Below the pieces are notes generated by a model. It saw only the letters and a program-made list of their open reading frames with translations. It was not told the origin of the DNA and searched no databases. 57,287 nucleotides of DNA from Alcaligenaceae bacterium (lineage in GTDB: Bacteria > Pseudomonadota > Gammaproteobacteria > Burkholderiales > Burkholderiaceae_B): contig CANCOC010000010.1 in the NCBI GenBank assembly GCA_947379755.1, positions 1 to 57,287 of the forward strand, read 5' to 3'. A program made the translations under genes and the position numbers. This document shows, piece after piece, positions 8,108-16,612 of this stretch (its first letter is position 1; every line of letters starts with the position of its first letter).

Positions 8108-9631
8108 TCACTCAATTGACTCCTGCAAAAAGCGAAAGCGTCCGTCAGCAGGCAAAGTCAGGTTCTTGACGCGCTTGTTAATGCCGTAAATAGTGTTCAG
8201 ACTATAGAGCGGCATTTCGAGCGCCTGGTCCGCTACGTATCGTGCGACCTCGCCAAGTATGCGCTGTCGTTCAGCTGCATCGTACGTATTGCGCTGCGCG
8301 TCGAGCAGCTGATCCAGTTTGGCGTCCTTGTCATACGGATTCCAGCGCTGACCACTGTGATACATGGCGTAAGCCGTATTATCAAAATCAAAGGTCCAGC
8401 CACCCCACTGGTTCTGCCACATCTCACCCGTCTTGCCATTAGGGATGATGTCATTGAGCAGCACACTGGTCTCGTAGCCTTTCAGGTTAGGCTTCAGACC
8501 CACCGCCTGCAGATAACCCGCCACGGCTTGCACGACCTCCCTGAAGTTCGAATCTGTGCCGCGAAAATCAATCTGGATCGGCGTACCTGGTTTGACACCA
8601 GCTTTCTGCAACAGTGCTTTGGCGCCCGCCGGATCAAATGGAACGGGTTTTAAGGCTGGGTCAAAGCCAAAGGACAGTTTGCCCTGAAAGCTTGCAACTG
8701 GCTCGGCGTGGCCTTGCATGATCTGCTTGATGATTGTGTCACGATCAACCGCCATCGTTAACGCACGGCGCACGTTGATGTCTTGCATGATGCCGTCTTT
8801 AGTGTTGTAACGCAGCGCCAGAGTGGTCGGACCGTTGATACTGGCCGTGCGCAGTTTGGCGTCCTTGCTGACCACCTCGACCATACTCAGAGGAATGGTC
8901 GTGGCAATATCCAGACGACCTGCCTGCAGCTCGGCAACCTGGGTGGCCGCCTCCGCAATAAATTTATAGACTAGTCCATCAAGCTTGGGGGCACCATCCC
9001 AGTATGCATCATTGCGCGCAAGCGTCAGGCTGACTTTGGGTTTGTAATCGACAAACTTAAAAGGACCCGTTCCTACAGGATTGGCGTTAAAGAACTCATC
9101 ACCTTTCTCAGTAATGTATTTGGGCGGAACAATCATGCCGCCATAGCCTGCAAGTTTTGTCAGCAATACGGGATCTGGACGTGACAGGATGAAGTCGACC
9201 GTGAGCGGGTCAACAACAGTGACCTCTTTGATTGCGTTGTAATTAGACTGTTGCGGTCCTTTGGCACCTTCGGGTCCAAGTAGACGATCAAAAGTGAATT
9301 TCACGGCATTTGCGTCAAAGGGCTCACCGTTATGAAATTTGACGTGATCGCGCAATTTGAAACGTATACGACCATTATTGTCGAGAATCTCCCATGACGT
9401 CGCCAGGCCAGGCACAAGCTTCATGTCTGGTGTGCGCATCGTCAGCCCGTCAAAAATCTGGCTGCCCACTCCACCCCAGGTCACGAGAAACGTATCGATT
9501 GGATCCCAGCTGCCTGGATCACCTGCAGGCGCGGCAATCGAAAGTGTGCCCGCAGCATGCGTCACTGCAGGAGAAGATAGTGTCGCAAGCGCCAGAATAG
9601 AGATGGCAGCCATTTGTTTAATTCGAAACAT
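8108..9631 (-). CDS. ABC transporter substrate-binding protein, family 5 (peptide type)
   Basis: This is a 507-residue periplasmic protein with a signal peptide (MFRIKQMAAISILALATLSS, cleavage likely after HAA near residue 27). Family-5 solute-binding features include LATSWEILDNNGRIRFKLRDHVKFHNGEPFDANAVKF, RALTMAVDRDTII and GFDPALKPVPFDPAGAKALL. Such proteins deliver oligopeptides, glutathione, opines or other compounds to DppBC-type permeases. The gene sits between the ATPase (18 bases upstream) and the two permeases, so the importer is complete. The ligand cannot be deduced; the M14 peptidase suggests a peptide or N-acylated amino acid. Confidence 0.94.
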   Translation of the reverse strand: MFRIKQMAAISILALATLSSPAVTHAAGTLSIAAPAGDPGSWDPIDTFLVTWGGVGSQIFDGLTMRTPDMKLVPGLATSWEILDNNGRIRFKLRDHVKFHNGEPFDANAVKFTFDRLLGPEGAKGPQQSNYNAIKEVTVVDPLTVDFILSRPDPVLLTKLAGYGGMIVPPKYITEKGDEFFNANPVGTGPFKFVDYKPKVSLTLARNDAYWDGAPKLDGLVYKFIAEAATQVAELQAGRLDIATTIPLSMVEVVSKDAKLRTASINGPTTLALRYNTKDGIMQDINVRRALTMAVDRDTIIKQIMQGHAEPVASFQGKLSFGFDPALKPVPFDPAGAKALLQKAGVKPGTPIQIDFRGTDSNFREVVQAVAGYLQAVGLKPNLKGYETSVLLNDIIPNGKTGEMWQNQWGGWTFDFDNTAYAMYHSGQRWNPYDKDAKLDQLLDAQRNTYDAAERQRILGEVARYVADQALEMPLYSLNTIYGINKRVKNLTLPADGRFRFLQESIE

Positions 9632-9649
9632 TAAAGGACTCCTTTGATT

Positions 9650-11491
9650 TTAGGTCCTGCGGGCAACCCAGTGCCCAGGTTCAAGCTCTTGCAAAATTAA
9701 AGCGGCGGGATCATCTCCCACGCGGCGAATCGCACTCGGTATATCGTGCGTCATCATCGAAGTGTCGATCTTTCGACCAGGCACTGCAACAGGCACAGCA
9801 GCAAGCAATTGGCGCGTATAAGCATGTGCTGGCGTTTCAAACACCTGCTGTCGTGTCCCCATCTCGACAATCTGACCCGCAAACATCACGGCCACACGAT
9901 GACTAATCTGCTCGACGACAGCCATGTCATGACTGATAAACAGATAGGATAGGCCATGTTGCTGCTGCAGATCCATCAGCAAATCAATGATCTGGGCCTG
10001 AATCGACACATCGAGTGCGGAAACCGATTCATCGGCGATGATCAACTTCGGATTACAGGCAAGCGAGCGTGCAATACACACTCGCTGGCGCTGACCACCG
10101 GAAAACTCATGCGGATAACGTCCAGCATGCGCCGGTGATAGTCCAACACCCTTTAATAACTCGGCCACCCGTTTTTCAATGGATGGACCTTTGAGCAAAT
10201 GATGGGTAAGAATCGGTTCGGCAATGCTGACCCCCACCGTCTGACGTGGGTCGAGCGAAGCAAATGGGTCTTGGAACACATACTGGATCTCTTGCTTGAG
10301 AGCACGACGCGCTGCGTGATCCATCCCTGCCACATCACGGCCATTAAACAGTATGCGACCACTCGAGGGCATGATCAGCTGCTGAAGCGTTTTACCAATG
10401 GTGGATTTACCACTGCCTGACTCACCGACGATCGCAAGTGTTTCGCCAGGGTAAATTTCAAAGCTCACTTGCTCGACTGCGTGTACGCGATGTGTAACAC
10501 GCCCAAACATATTGCGCCTAACATCAAAGCGAGCGGACAGGCCCTGCACTTCAAGCAAAGGAGCGCCTGTTTGCACCGTATTCTGGACTGAAGTCGTCCC
10601 AGTCATCTGGATCTGGCCGTCGTCCTGCATCACGGCAATCGGGGCCCTGTGTGGATACCGCTGGCCTCGCATGCTACCAAGGCGCGGCACGGCCGCAAGC
10701 AGTGTCTGCGTATATGGATGCCGGGGCGCATCAAAAATCTGCTGCACCGGACCCGACTCAACCTGACGTCCGCGCCACATGACCACCACTTCATCAGCCA
10801 TTTCTGCAACGACACCCATATCGTGGGTAATAAAAATAACTGCAGTGCCCAGTTCTCTTTGCATCTCACGAATAATGTTCAGAATCTGAGCCTGGATCGT
10901 GACATCAAGTGCAGTCGTCGGTTCATCGGCAATCAGCAATTGCGGACGGCAAGACAATGCCATGGCGATCATGACGCGCTGACGCATTCCCCCGGAGAGT
11001 TGATGCGGATAACGGTCGAGTAATTGTTCAGCATCAGGCAAGCGGACTTTTTGCAACATGACAAGTGCAGCTTGTCGCGCCTGCGCGTGACTCAGTTGCT
11101 GATGCAGCATCAGCGACTCCATGATCTGCCAGCCCACGGTAAAGACGGGGTTGAGCGAAGTCATGGGCTCCTGGAAAATCATCGCAATGCGATGTCCGCG
11201 CAAACGACGCAACGTCTCGTGATCCATGCGAACGATGTCCTGGGGCAATTGATCATCCCCGGACAGGAGAATCGAGCCTTCTGTCACAGATCCAGCGGTG
11301 TAATCGAGCAACCGCATGATCGCCATTGCAGTCACGGATTTACCAGAACCAGACTCACCGACAATTGCAAGCGTCTGACCGGCACGCACATCAAAACTCA
11401 GATGATCCACTGCCGTCAAGGGAGCCTGTGCGCCAGGAAACTGAACTGTCAGTCCCGCAACCTGCAGCAAGACCTCGGGCGTAGTTGTCAT
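9650..11491 (-). CDS. Peptide-type ABC importer ATPase with two fused nucleotide-binding domains
   Basis: This 613-residue protein carries two ABC domains in tandem, equivalent to a DppD-DppF fusion such as GsiA. Domain 1 has Walker [12 protein letters not shown], signature [15 protein letters not shown] and Walker [13 protein letters not shown]. Domain 2 has [26 protein letters not shown] and [12 protein letters not shown]; the second Walker B reads DES rather than DEP. The frame extends upstream to 11632. I chose ATG 11491 because its A shares a base with the permease stop (TGATG), a coupled arrangement, and the ABC domain begins a few residues later. It powers the adjacent family-5 importer. 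Confidence 0.93.
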   Translation of the reverse strand: MTTTPEVLLQVAGLTVQFPGAQAPLTAVDHLSFDVRAGQTLAIVGESGSGKSVTAMAIMRLLDYTAGSVTEGSILLSGDDQLPQDIVRMDHETLRRLRGHRIAMIFQEPMTSLNPVFTVGWQIMESLMLHQQLSHAQARQAALVMLQKVRLPDAEQLLDRYPHQLSGGMRQRVMIAMALSCRPQLLIADEPTTALDVTIQAQILNIIREMQRELGTAVIFITHDMGVVAEMADEVVVMWRGRQVESGPVQQIFDAPRHPYTQTLLAAVPRLGSMRGQRYPHRAPIAVMQDDGQIQMTGTTSVQNTVQTGAPLLEVQGLSARFDVRRNMFGRVTHRVHAVEQVSFEIYPGETLAIVGESGSGKSTIGKTLQQLIMPSSGRILFNGRDVAGMDHAARRALKQEIQYVFQDPFASLDPRQTVGVSIAEPILTHHLLKGPSIEKRVAELLKGVGLSPAHAGRYPHEFSGGQRQRVCIARSLACNPKLIIADESVSALDVSIQAQIIDLLMDLQQQHGLSYLFISHDMAVVEQISHRVAVMFAGQIVEMGTRQQVFETPAHAYTRQLLAAVPVAVPGRKIDTSMMTHDIPSAIRRVGDDPAALILQELEPGHWVARRT

Positions 11492-12876
11492 CACTTGGCA
11501 GCAGGTTTCACGAGGTGGGTCAAGACCAGTGCGACCACTCCCAGCCCCATCACAATCAATGAGATATGGACGGCGTTTTTGCTTGCTGCATAGGTCACAC
11601 TCGAGTAGGTCAGATACGCACTTGTCAGGCAAAACAGAACAGGTGTCAGGGGATAGAACGGCACTTTAAAGGGACGTTCGGCACTCGGGTCCTTGAAGCG
11701 CAGGATAAAAAGGGAGAGTCCTACCAGAAACAGGAAGAACCAGAACACAGGAGCGGTAAACTCCACCATCACTTCAAAGCCATCACTCTGCCAGATGCCA
11801 AAAACAACTAGTGCGAGACTCAGGACAGATTGCACACAGAATGCAGCGATCGGAGATCCGCGACTGGCATGCCAGTGCCCCATGAACTTTAACGCAGGCC
11901 AATCGCGGCCGAGTGCATAATTGGTACGTGCACCGACGATCATCGTAGCGTTAATGCTGGTCAGGGCTGAAATTGCGACAAACACTCCCAACACCCTTTC
12001 GCCCACCGGACCAAAGGCCTTGCCCATCAGATCCGCTGCGACAGCGTTACTTGCTGACAGGCCCGCGAGTCCCATCCCGCAGAGCAATGCGATATTAACG
12101 AGCACATATACCAGCGTCAGCAGCACAATACTGATGACAATCACAGGCACGATGACGCGGCGACCGCCCTGCACTTCTGCCGAAATGTAAGCTGCTTCGT
12201 TCCAGCCTCCATAGGTTAGCAATACAAAGACCATCCCAAGCCCGAACATGCCAAGACTCGGCGTACTTGAAAACAATGCCGGAGACGCCGGCGCATCACC
12301 CGCCACCATAAAGCCGGCGATTGCCACACACACAAGTCCGCTGACCTCTATGATCGTGAGTAAACTTTGTACCCAGGATGCCGCATGAATACCAATCAGA
12401 TTGATCACGGTCATTGCAAGGACAATTCCGACCGCCCAGATCGCTGAGGAATATGCTCCAAGGTTGATTGCCTTGGACATATAATCGCCAAAAACAAAAG
12501 CGAGTAACGCTATTGAGCCGGTATTGATGACCGTTGCCTTAGCCCAGGCATATAAGAATGAAATATCTTTACCGAGTGCACGTGCAATGAAATGATAATC
12601 CCCGCCAGCATGAGGATAGGTTGTCGCAAGTTCCGCATAGCAGAGCGCACCAGCAAGAGAGATCACCCCACCCATGAACCAGGCCACAATCATCCAGCCA
12701 GCATCGCCCGTCACACCTGCCACCATCGACGGTGTTTTAAAAATTCCTGCACCGATCACAATACCGACAATGATGGCGATCGCACCAAACATGCTGAGCT
12801 TGCGCGTAGGGCCTTGCACAGTCGACGCGCCTGCGCGGGCAACGTCTGCGGGCACTGGCAACTTGCGATCACTCAT
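11491..12876 (-). CDS. APC superfamily amino-acid permease
   Basis: This 461-residue integral membrane protein has about 12 predicted spans. The APC-type first helix has FGAIAIIVGIVIGAGIFKTPS (the unwound GxG region), then FMGGVISLAGALCYAELATTYP and GGDYHFIARALGK. Substrates of the family are amino acids or amines moved by cation symport or exchange. ATG 12876 overlaps the stop of the upstream dehydrogenase gene by 8 bases, so I prefer it over the longer frame from 12972. The downstream ATPase starts on the last base of its stop codon. A secondary carrier inside an ABC importer operon is unusual and may export or import a product of the pathway. Confidence 0.92.
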   Translation of the reverse strand: MSDRKLPVPADVARAGASTVQGPTRKLSMFGAIAIIVGIVIGAGIFKTPSMVAGVTGDAGWMIVAWFMGGVISLAGALCYAELATTYPHAGGDYHFIARALGKDISFLYAWAKATVINTGSIALLAFVFGDYMSKAINLGAYSSAIWAVGIVLAMTVINLIGIHAASWVQSLLTIIEVSGLVCVAIAGFMVAGDAPASPALFSSTPSLGMFGLGMVFVLLTYGGWNEAAYISAEVQGGRRVIVPVIVISIVLLTLVYVLVNIALLCGMGLAGLSASNAVAADLMGKAFGPVGERVLGVFVAISALTSINATMIVGARTNYALGRDWPALKFMGHWHASRGSPIAAFCVQSVLSLALVVFGIWQSDGFEVMVEFTAPVFWFFLFLVGLSLFILRFKDPSAERPFKVPFYPLTPVLFCLTSAYLTYSSVTYAASKNAVHISLIVMGLGVVALVLTHLVKPAAK

Positions 12877-13771
12877 GCTGAGTCGCTGCGCCAAACTCTT
12901 GTCCTGCCCAGCCTTCGATATGACGAATGATGTGGGCATAGTCCCTGGGCCCATCGCCCTGACTGATCGCAAAAGCGAGAAATTGTCGCGCGGCAGGACT
13001 GACTGTCATAGGTACGCCAAGCTTTTCGGCTTCTTCCATGCAAAGCTTGATATCTTTGTGCAGCAAGTCTGTTGTAAATCGTGTGGGAAACTCACGATTC
13101 AAAATGCATTGAGGAATTTTTTCCTGCGTGGCAAACGAACGACCGCTTGAGACATTAATCACATCAAGCATCGTCTTGGGATCCAGACCAGCTTTGGCTC
13201 CGTACACAAGCGTTTCGCAGCTTGCAACGATACTGACTGCACACAGTGTGTTATTGACGATCTTCATGGTCTGACCCAGACTAGGCTGTGCACCGAGAAA
13301 GAAAATATTTTTTCCCAGAATATTCAAAATCGGCTCAACCTCCTTGAACGCCTGCTCGGGTCCTGAAGCCATCAGGGTGAGTGTGCCTTTTTCGGCACCA
13401 ATCGTGCCACCACTGACCGGTGTACCGATCCATGCAATGTGATGTTCGGCGACCGCCTGGGCGACAGCATCGGTGACGGAAGGACCTGTCGTCGATAAAT
13501 CGACAATGATCCGCACAGCCTGACCGTGCATCACGCCGTCATCGTCACACGAAACAGACTGAACAATGGCTGGCATGGGCAGACACAGCAGGACAATTTC
13601 GACCTGATCGGCCAGGTGACGCGGGCTGCTTGCAGCAATCGCACCCTGCTGCTCAAGGCGCGCACGCGCAGACGCATTATTGTCAAACACGACCAGATCG
13701 TGACCTGCCGCCAGCAGCCGCGACCCGAAGTGAAACCCCATATTACCTAAGCCGATCAGCCCAATTTTCAT
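12869..13771 (-). CDS. NAD(P)-dependent beta-hydroxyacid dehydrogenase (3-hydroxyisobutyrate dehydrogenase family)
   Basis: This 300-residue protein has the N-terminal Rossmann motif GLGNMG (residues 7-12), the substrate-binding segment around TPVSGGTIGAEKGTLT (118-132), and the catalytic lysine K170 in GQTMKIVNN. Family enzymes oxidise beta-hydroxyacids to semialdehydes or beta-ketoacids (3-hydroxyisobutyrate, tartronate semialdehyde, 6-phosphogluconate and relatives). It lies 27 bases after the Bug receptor gene and overlaps the APC permease gene. Its physiological substrate is not visible in sequence. A second, divergent member is encoded at 53.1-53.9 kb. Confidence 0.9.
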   Translation of the reverse strand: MKIGLIGLGNMGFHFGSRLLAAGHDLVVFDNNASARARLEQQGAIAASSPRHLADQVEIVLLCLPMPAIVQSVSCDDDGVMHGQAVRIIVDLSTTGPSVTDAVAQAVAEHHIAWIGTPVSGGTIGAEKGTLTLMASGPEQAFKEVEPILNILGKNIFFLGAQPSLGQTMKIVNNTLCAVSIVASCETLVYGAKAGLDPKTMLDVINVSSGRSFATQEKIPQCILNREFPTRFTTDLLHKDIKLCMEEAEKLGVPMTVSPAARQFLAFAISQGDGPRDYAHIIRHIEGWAGQEFGAATQHE

Positions 13772-13798
13772 ATATGCACTTCCTGTCTGTTGATCCAG

Positions 13799-14791
13799 TT
13801 AATCTTCTGGCTTGAAGCCACTGTCTTTGGCAGCCTTGCGAAAACGTTCGATTTCAGCAAGCTGAAACACACGCATCGCCTCAGGACCAAATGGCATGAC
13901 TTCTGCTCCCGTTTGTTCAATGAATACTTTTGAATCAGGCTGTGCCAGCGCTTTTTGCATGGCGTCCGCCAGGATCTTGACCGTTGCATCCGGTGTCTGA
14001 GCGGCGACCCAGAACGACGTCCAGCTGTAATGCACCGCCTCAGGATAACCACTTTCCTTTAACGTTGGGACATTGGGCAGCTCCGGATGTCGCGTGTCGC
14101 CTGTCACCACTAACGCACGTGCCTTGCCAGACGTTGCCGTGGCGACCGACCCTGTTGAGTCGACGACTGCCAGATCAATCTGATTACCAATCACATCCGT
14201 AATGGTTTGCGACAAGCCCTTGTACATGACCGTCTGAAAAGGCGCGCCTGCCTTTGAGGTGAACTGCGCTGCCGCCAGCTGATAGCCAGGCGAATAGGTG
14301 CCCGCATTCAATGGAGGTTGCTTGCGACCCCGCTGTTCAAGATCAGCAACCGTTCGCAGTGGTGAGTCATTGCCCACCATGAAGACAGCCATGGAGCGCG
14401 TCATTCCCGCGACTGGCCGCAGATCCGCGACGGGATCATAGGCCAGATTTTTAACGGTCACAACGTTCACCGCCATGGGGGAATTACTTCCCAGCAGGAG
14501 GGTGTAACCATCGGCAGGCTCGTTCTTTAAAGACTGCACGGCCAGCGCTCCCCCCGCACCGGGCTTGTTTTCCACAATCACCGGTTGTCCAAGGATCTCG
14601 GACAGTTTTTTGCCAAAAAATCGTGCATAGACGTCCGAGCCACTTCCGGCCGTAAAGGGCACTAGAACTTTGATCGGTTTGCTGGGAAAATTACTGACCT
14701 GGGCGAGAGCGGAACTGATATTGCACAGGCCCGATAGCCCGAGGACAAGGCATGAGGCCAAAAGGCACCGGCGCGAGGGAGCTGTCTTCAT
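13799..14791 (-). CDS. Bug/TctC family periplasmic solute receptor
   Basis: This is a 330-residue secreted protein with a signal peptide (KTAPSRRCLLASCLVLGLSG, cleaved near ALAQ). Bug-family landmarks are PSKPIKVLVPFTAGSGSDVYAR, VENKPGAGG and the DGYTLLLGSNSPMAVN segment. Bug receptors bind carboxylates, amino acids or nicotinate-like compounds, often for TctAB carriers, but no tctA or tctB is in the window. ATG 14791 has a GAGA ribosome site 5 bases upstream and places the signal peptide at the N-terminus; ATG 14827 is the alternative. It follows the PLP lyase gene in the operon. Confidence 0.92.
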   Translation of the reverse strand: MKTAPSRRCLLASCLVLGLSGLCNISSALAQVSNFPSKPIKVLVPFTAGSGSDVYARFFGKKLSEILGQPVIVENKPGAGGALAVQSLKNEPADGYTLLLGSNSPMAVNVVTVKNLAYDPVADLRPVAGMTRSMAVFMVGNDSPLRTVADLEQRGRKQPPLNAGTYSPGYQLAAAQFTSKAGAPFQTVMYKGLSQTITDVIGNQIDLAVVDSTGSVATATSGKARALVVTGDTRHPELPNVPTLKESGYPEAVHYSWTSFWVAAQTPDATVKILADAMQKALAQPDSKVFIEQTGAEVMPFGPEAMRVFQLAEIERFRKAAKDSGFKPED

Positions 14792-14830
14792 ATTGTCTCG
14801 AAATGAATTGTTGTTGTTTTGAGGCATCCG

Positions 14831-15847
14831 TTAAGCCGCAGCCGATGGATCGGCCAGCACGACCGACTCATAGGCATGCAACGCTGTTGCGCCGCCCGTG
14901 TGCAAGAACAAGACATTGTCCTGTGGCTTGAAATATCCCTTGCGACTCAAACCGATCAAGCCTGCCATGATTTTTCCGGTGTAGACCGGATCGAGCAGGA
15001 TGGCTTCGGTACGCGCCAGCATCTGAACGGCTTCGACCATTGCAGGATTTGGCACGGAGTATTTAGGGCGCCACCAGTCACCAAAGGTGAGAACGGCTTC
15101 AGGAGACACTTGGATGTTGACCTTGAGCAGATCCAGAATGGCCTGCGCTTCTTTGAGCACCAGCGGGTTCTGATCGGACGGGTCGCGACTGACCCCAATG
15201 CCCACCAGAGGGATCTGAATGTTATTGCCTAGAAAACCGGCCACCAGACCGCCATGCGTGCCGGAGCTGCCCGAGCCAACCACCACGTGATCCATTGGCT
15301 GACCCATTTGCAACAGCTGTTGCTGTAATTCCTGGGCGCAGGCGACATAGCCCAGTCCACCAATCGCATTCGATCCGCCGCCAGGAATGATGTAGGGTGT
15401 GCGCCCCTCGGCACGCAATTGCTGTGCGACAGTTTCCATGGCTTGGGCCATATTGGTGCCACCCGGGACAACTGTGATGGACTCAACCCCCAACAGACGG
15501 AACATAAAATTATTACCCGTCGCGTTGACGTCATAACTGCCTGGTACGCGCTCTTCGATGACAAAACGGCATTTCAGCCCTTCTTTGACGGCAGCTGCGA
15601 GCGTAATACGACAGTGGTTTGACTGCGGCGCACCACATGTGACCAGCGTATCGGCACCTTTGGCCAGCGCATCACCCATCAGGAACTCGAGCTTACGTGT
15701 TTTATTTCCACCAGGAGAGAGTCCGAGCATGTCATCGCGCTTGATCCACACCCTGGGTCCACCGAGCGCTTTGGTGAAATTTGGCATGAACTCGATCGGT
15801 GATGGTCCTTGTGAATAGCGACGACGCGGGAAACGGCTTAAATCCAT
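14831..15847 (-). CDS. PLP-dependent D-cysteine desulfhydrase / L-cysteate sulfo-lyase family enzyme
   Basis: This 338-residue fold-type II PLP enzyme of the ACC deaminase/D-cysteine desulfhydrase group has GGNKTRKLEFLMGDAL carrying the PLP lysine (about residue 52), TCGAPQSNHCR, and the phosphate-binding PGGGSNAIGGLGY. The stretch SYDVNATGNNFMFRLLGVE and the overall length resemble the CuyA type that releases sulfite, pyruvate and ammonia from L-cysteate. D-cysteine desulfhydrase activity is the other likely function. As the first gene of the nine-gene unit it suggests that a sulfur-containing or D-amino-acid substrate is imported. Subfamily assignment is by resemblance only. Confidence 0.88.
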   Translation of the reverse strand: MDLSRFPRRRYSQGPSPIEFMPNFTKALGGPRVWIKRDDMLGLSPGGNKTRKLEFLMGDALAKGADTLVTCGAPQSNHCRITLAAAVKEGLKCRFVIEERVPGSYDVNATGNNFMFRLLGVESITVVPGGTNMAQAMETVAQQLRAEGRTPYIIPGGGSNAIGGLGYVACAQELQQQLLQMGQPMDHVVVGSGSSGTHGGLVAGFLGNNIQIPLVGIGVSRDPSDQNPLVLKEAQAILDLLKVNIQVSPEAVLTFGDWWRPKYSVPNPAMVEAVQMLARTEAILLDPVYTGKIMAGLIGLSRKGYFKPQDNVLFLHTGGATALHAYESVVLADPSAAA

Positions 15848-15861
15848 GACAGAATCCTTAT

Positions 15862-15890
15862 TTGTGACGAGCAGAATGTGTGAGTATGAT
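15862..15890 (+). promoter_or_regulatory. Predicted sigma-70 promoter of trxC
   Basis: A -35 box TTGTGA (15862-15867) and a -10 box TATGAT (15885-15890) are separated by 17 bases and lie 40 bases before the trxC start. Both match the consensus at four to five positions. The region is shared with the divergent nine-gene operon, for which I see no equally good promoter. Confidence 0.5.
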
Positions 15891-15930
15891 TCAGTAAACG
15901 TGATCGCATATTGCCTGACAGGAGCACACC

Positions 15931-16365
15931 ATGCAATTGCAATGCCCCCACTGCCAGAAGACCAATCGTATACCTGATGAACGGCTCGGAGATGATCCCG
16001 TATGCGGCGCCTGTGCCAAACCCATTCTATCCGGTGTTCACCCCGTCGGTGCGCAGGGCCTGACAGCCTTGCAGTCCCAAAGCGCCATTCCCGTTATTGT
16101 TGACTTCTGGGCGCCTTGGTGCGGCCCCTGTGTTGGATTTGCACCCACTTTTGCTGCTGCCGCACAAAAATTTGGTGGTCAGCTGGTCTTTGTAAAAGTC
16201 GATACAGAGGCAAATCAGGATCTTGGCGCACGCTACAACATTCGGTCGATTCCCACCCTTGCCGTGTTCAAAGGCACCAGCGAGTTGGGGCGTGTATCGG
16301 GTGCGTTGCCCCCCAGGCAACTTGACGAACTGATCCAACGAGTCTTGCAGGGCGGCCAGGTTTGA
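15931..16365 (+). CDS. trxC: Thioredoxin TrxC (thioredoxin 2) with N-terminal zinc ribbon
   Basis: This 144-residue protein combines an N-terminal zinc-binding module with two CxxC pairs (LQCPHCQ at about residues 3-8 and VCGACAK at about 28-34) and a C-terminal thioredoxin fold with the WCGPC active site in FWAPWCGPCVGF. That domain order and size are diagnostic of thioredoxin 2, a cytoplasmic disulfide reductase usually induced by oxidative stress. The ATG has a strong AGGAG ribosome site 7 bases upstream. It is a single-gene unit, divergent from the nine-gene operon and upstream of the sigma-54 region. Confidence 0.96.
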   Translation: MQLQCPHCQKTNRIPDERLGDDPVCGACAKPILSGVHPVGAQGLTALQSQSAIPVIVDFWAPWCGPCVGFAPTFAAAAQKFGGQLVFVKVDTEANQDLGARYNIRSIPTLAVFKGTSELGRVSGALPPRQLDELIQRVLQGGQV

Positions 16366-16390
16366 ATTCAGTGCAAGGCCTGGATGACCC

Positions 16391-16438
16391 TGCACCATTA
16401 TTCGCACCAAGACCTCATCGACGCACCATTATGGAGCG
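16391..16438 (+). promoter_or_regulatory. Candidate NtrC enhancer sites
   Basis: The segment 16422-16438 reads cGCACCA-TTA-TGGaGCg and agrees with the NtrC dyad TGCACCA-N3-TGGTGCA at 14 of 17 positions. A second strong half-site TGCACCA begins at 16391, 31 bases (three helical turns) earlier, and another GCACCA lies at 16404. The sites are about 150 bases upstream of the start point expected from the sigma-54 promoter at 16558, the usual enhancer distance. Binding by NtrC is inferred. Confidence 0.6.
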
Positions 16439-16557
16439 CGATTGAATATTCTGCCTGCGGTCATGCCCGGATCAGGTTCCTGTTGATGTTCTGGCAACTG
16501 CAGGCTGTGGTTCACCCTATGCACTGATATACCGTCCGCAAACCCGGACACTGAGCG

Positions 16558-16574
16558 TGGCACAGATATTGCTT
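16558..16574 (+). promoter_or_regulatory. Sigma-54 (-24/-12) promoter
   Basis: The sequence TGGCACAGATATTGCTT has the invariant GG (16559-16560) and GC (16571-16572) separated by exactly 10 bases, and matches the TGGCAC-N5-TTGC consensus. The transcript would start near 16584 and the first gene at 16613 has a GGAG ribosome site. With the NtrC-like dyads upstream it indicates nitrogen-limitation control of the hydantoin/transport operon. Confidence 0.75.
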
Positions 16575-16612
16575 GATTAAATGTAAATATTCCTTTTCAC
16601 CCGGAGTTTTAC

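Noticed and set aside
16453-16505. A possible riboswitch: GCCTGC/GCAGGC stem with an inner GTTG/CAAC hairpin; the reverse complement contains GAACCTGATCCGGGCATGACC, reminiscent of a TPP (thi-box) element.
   Set aside because: The CUGAGA half of a thi-box is missing, the element lies upstream of the predicted sigma-54 transcript start, and on the minus strand it leads only into the trxC end, so it could not control a gene.
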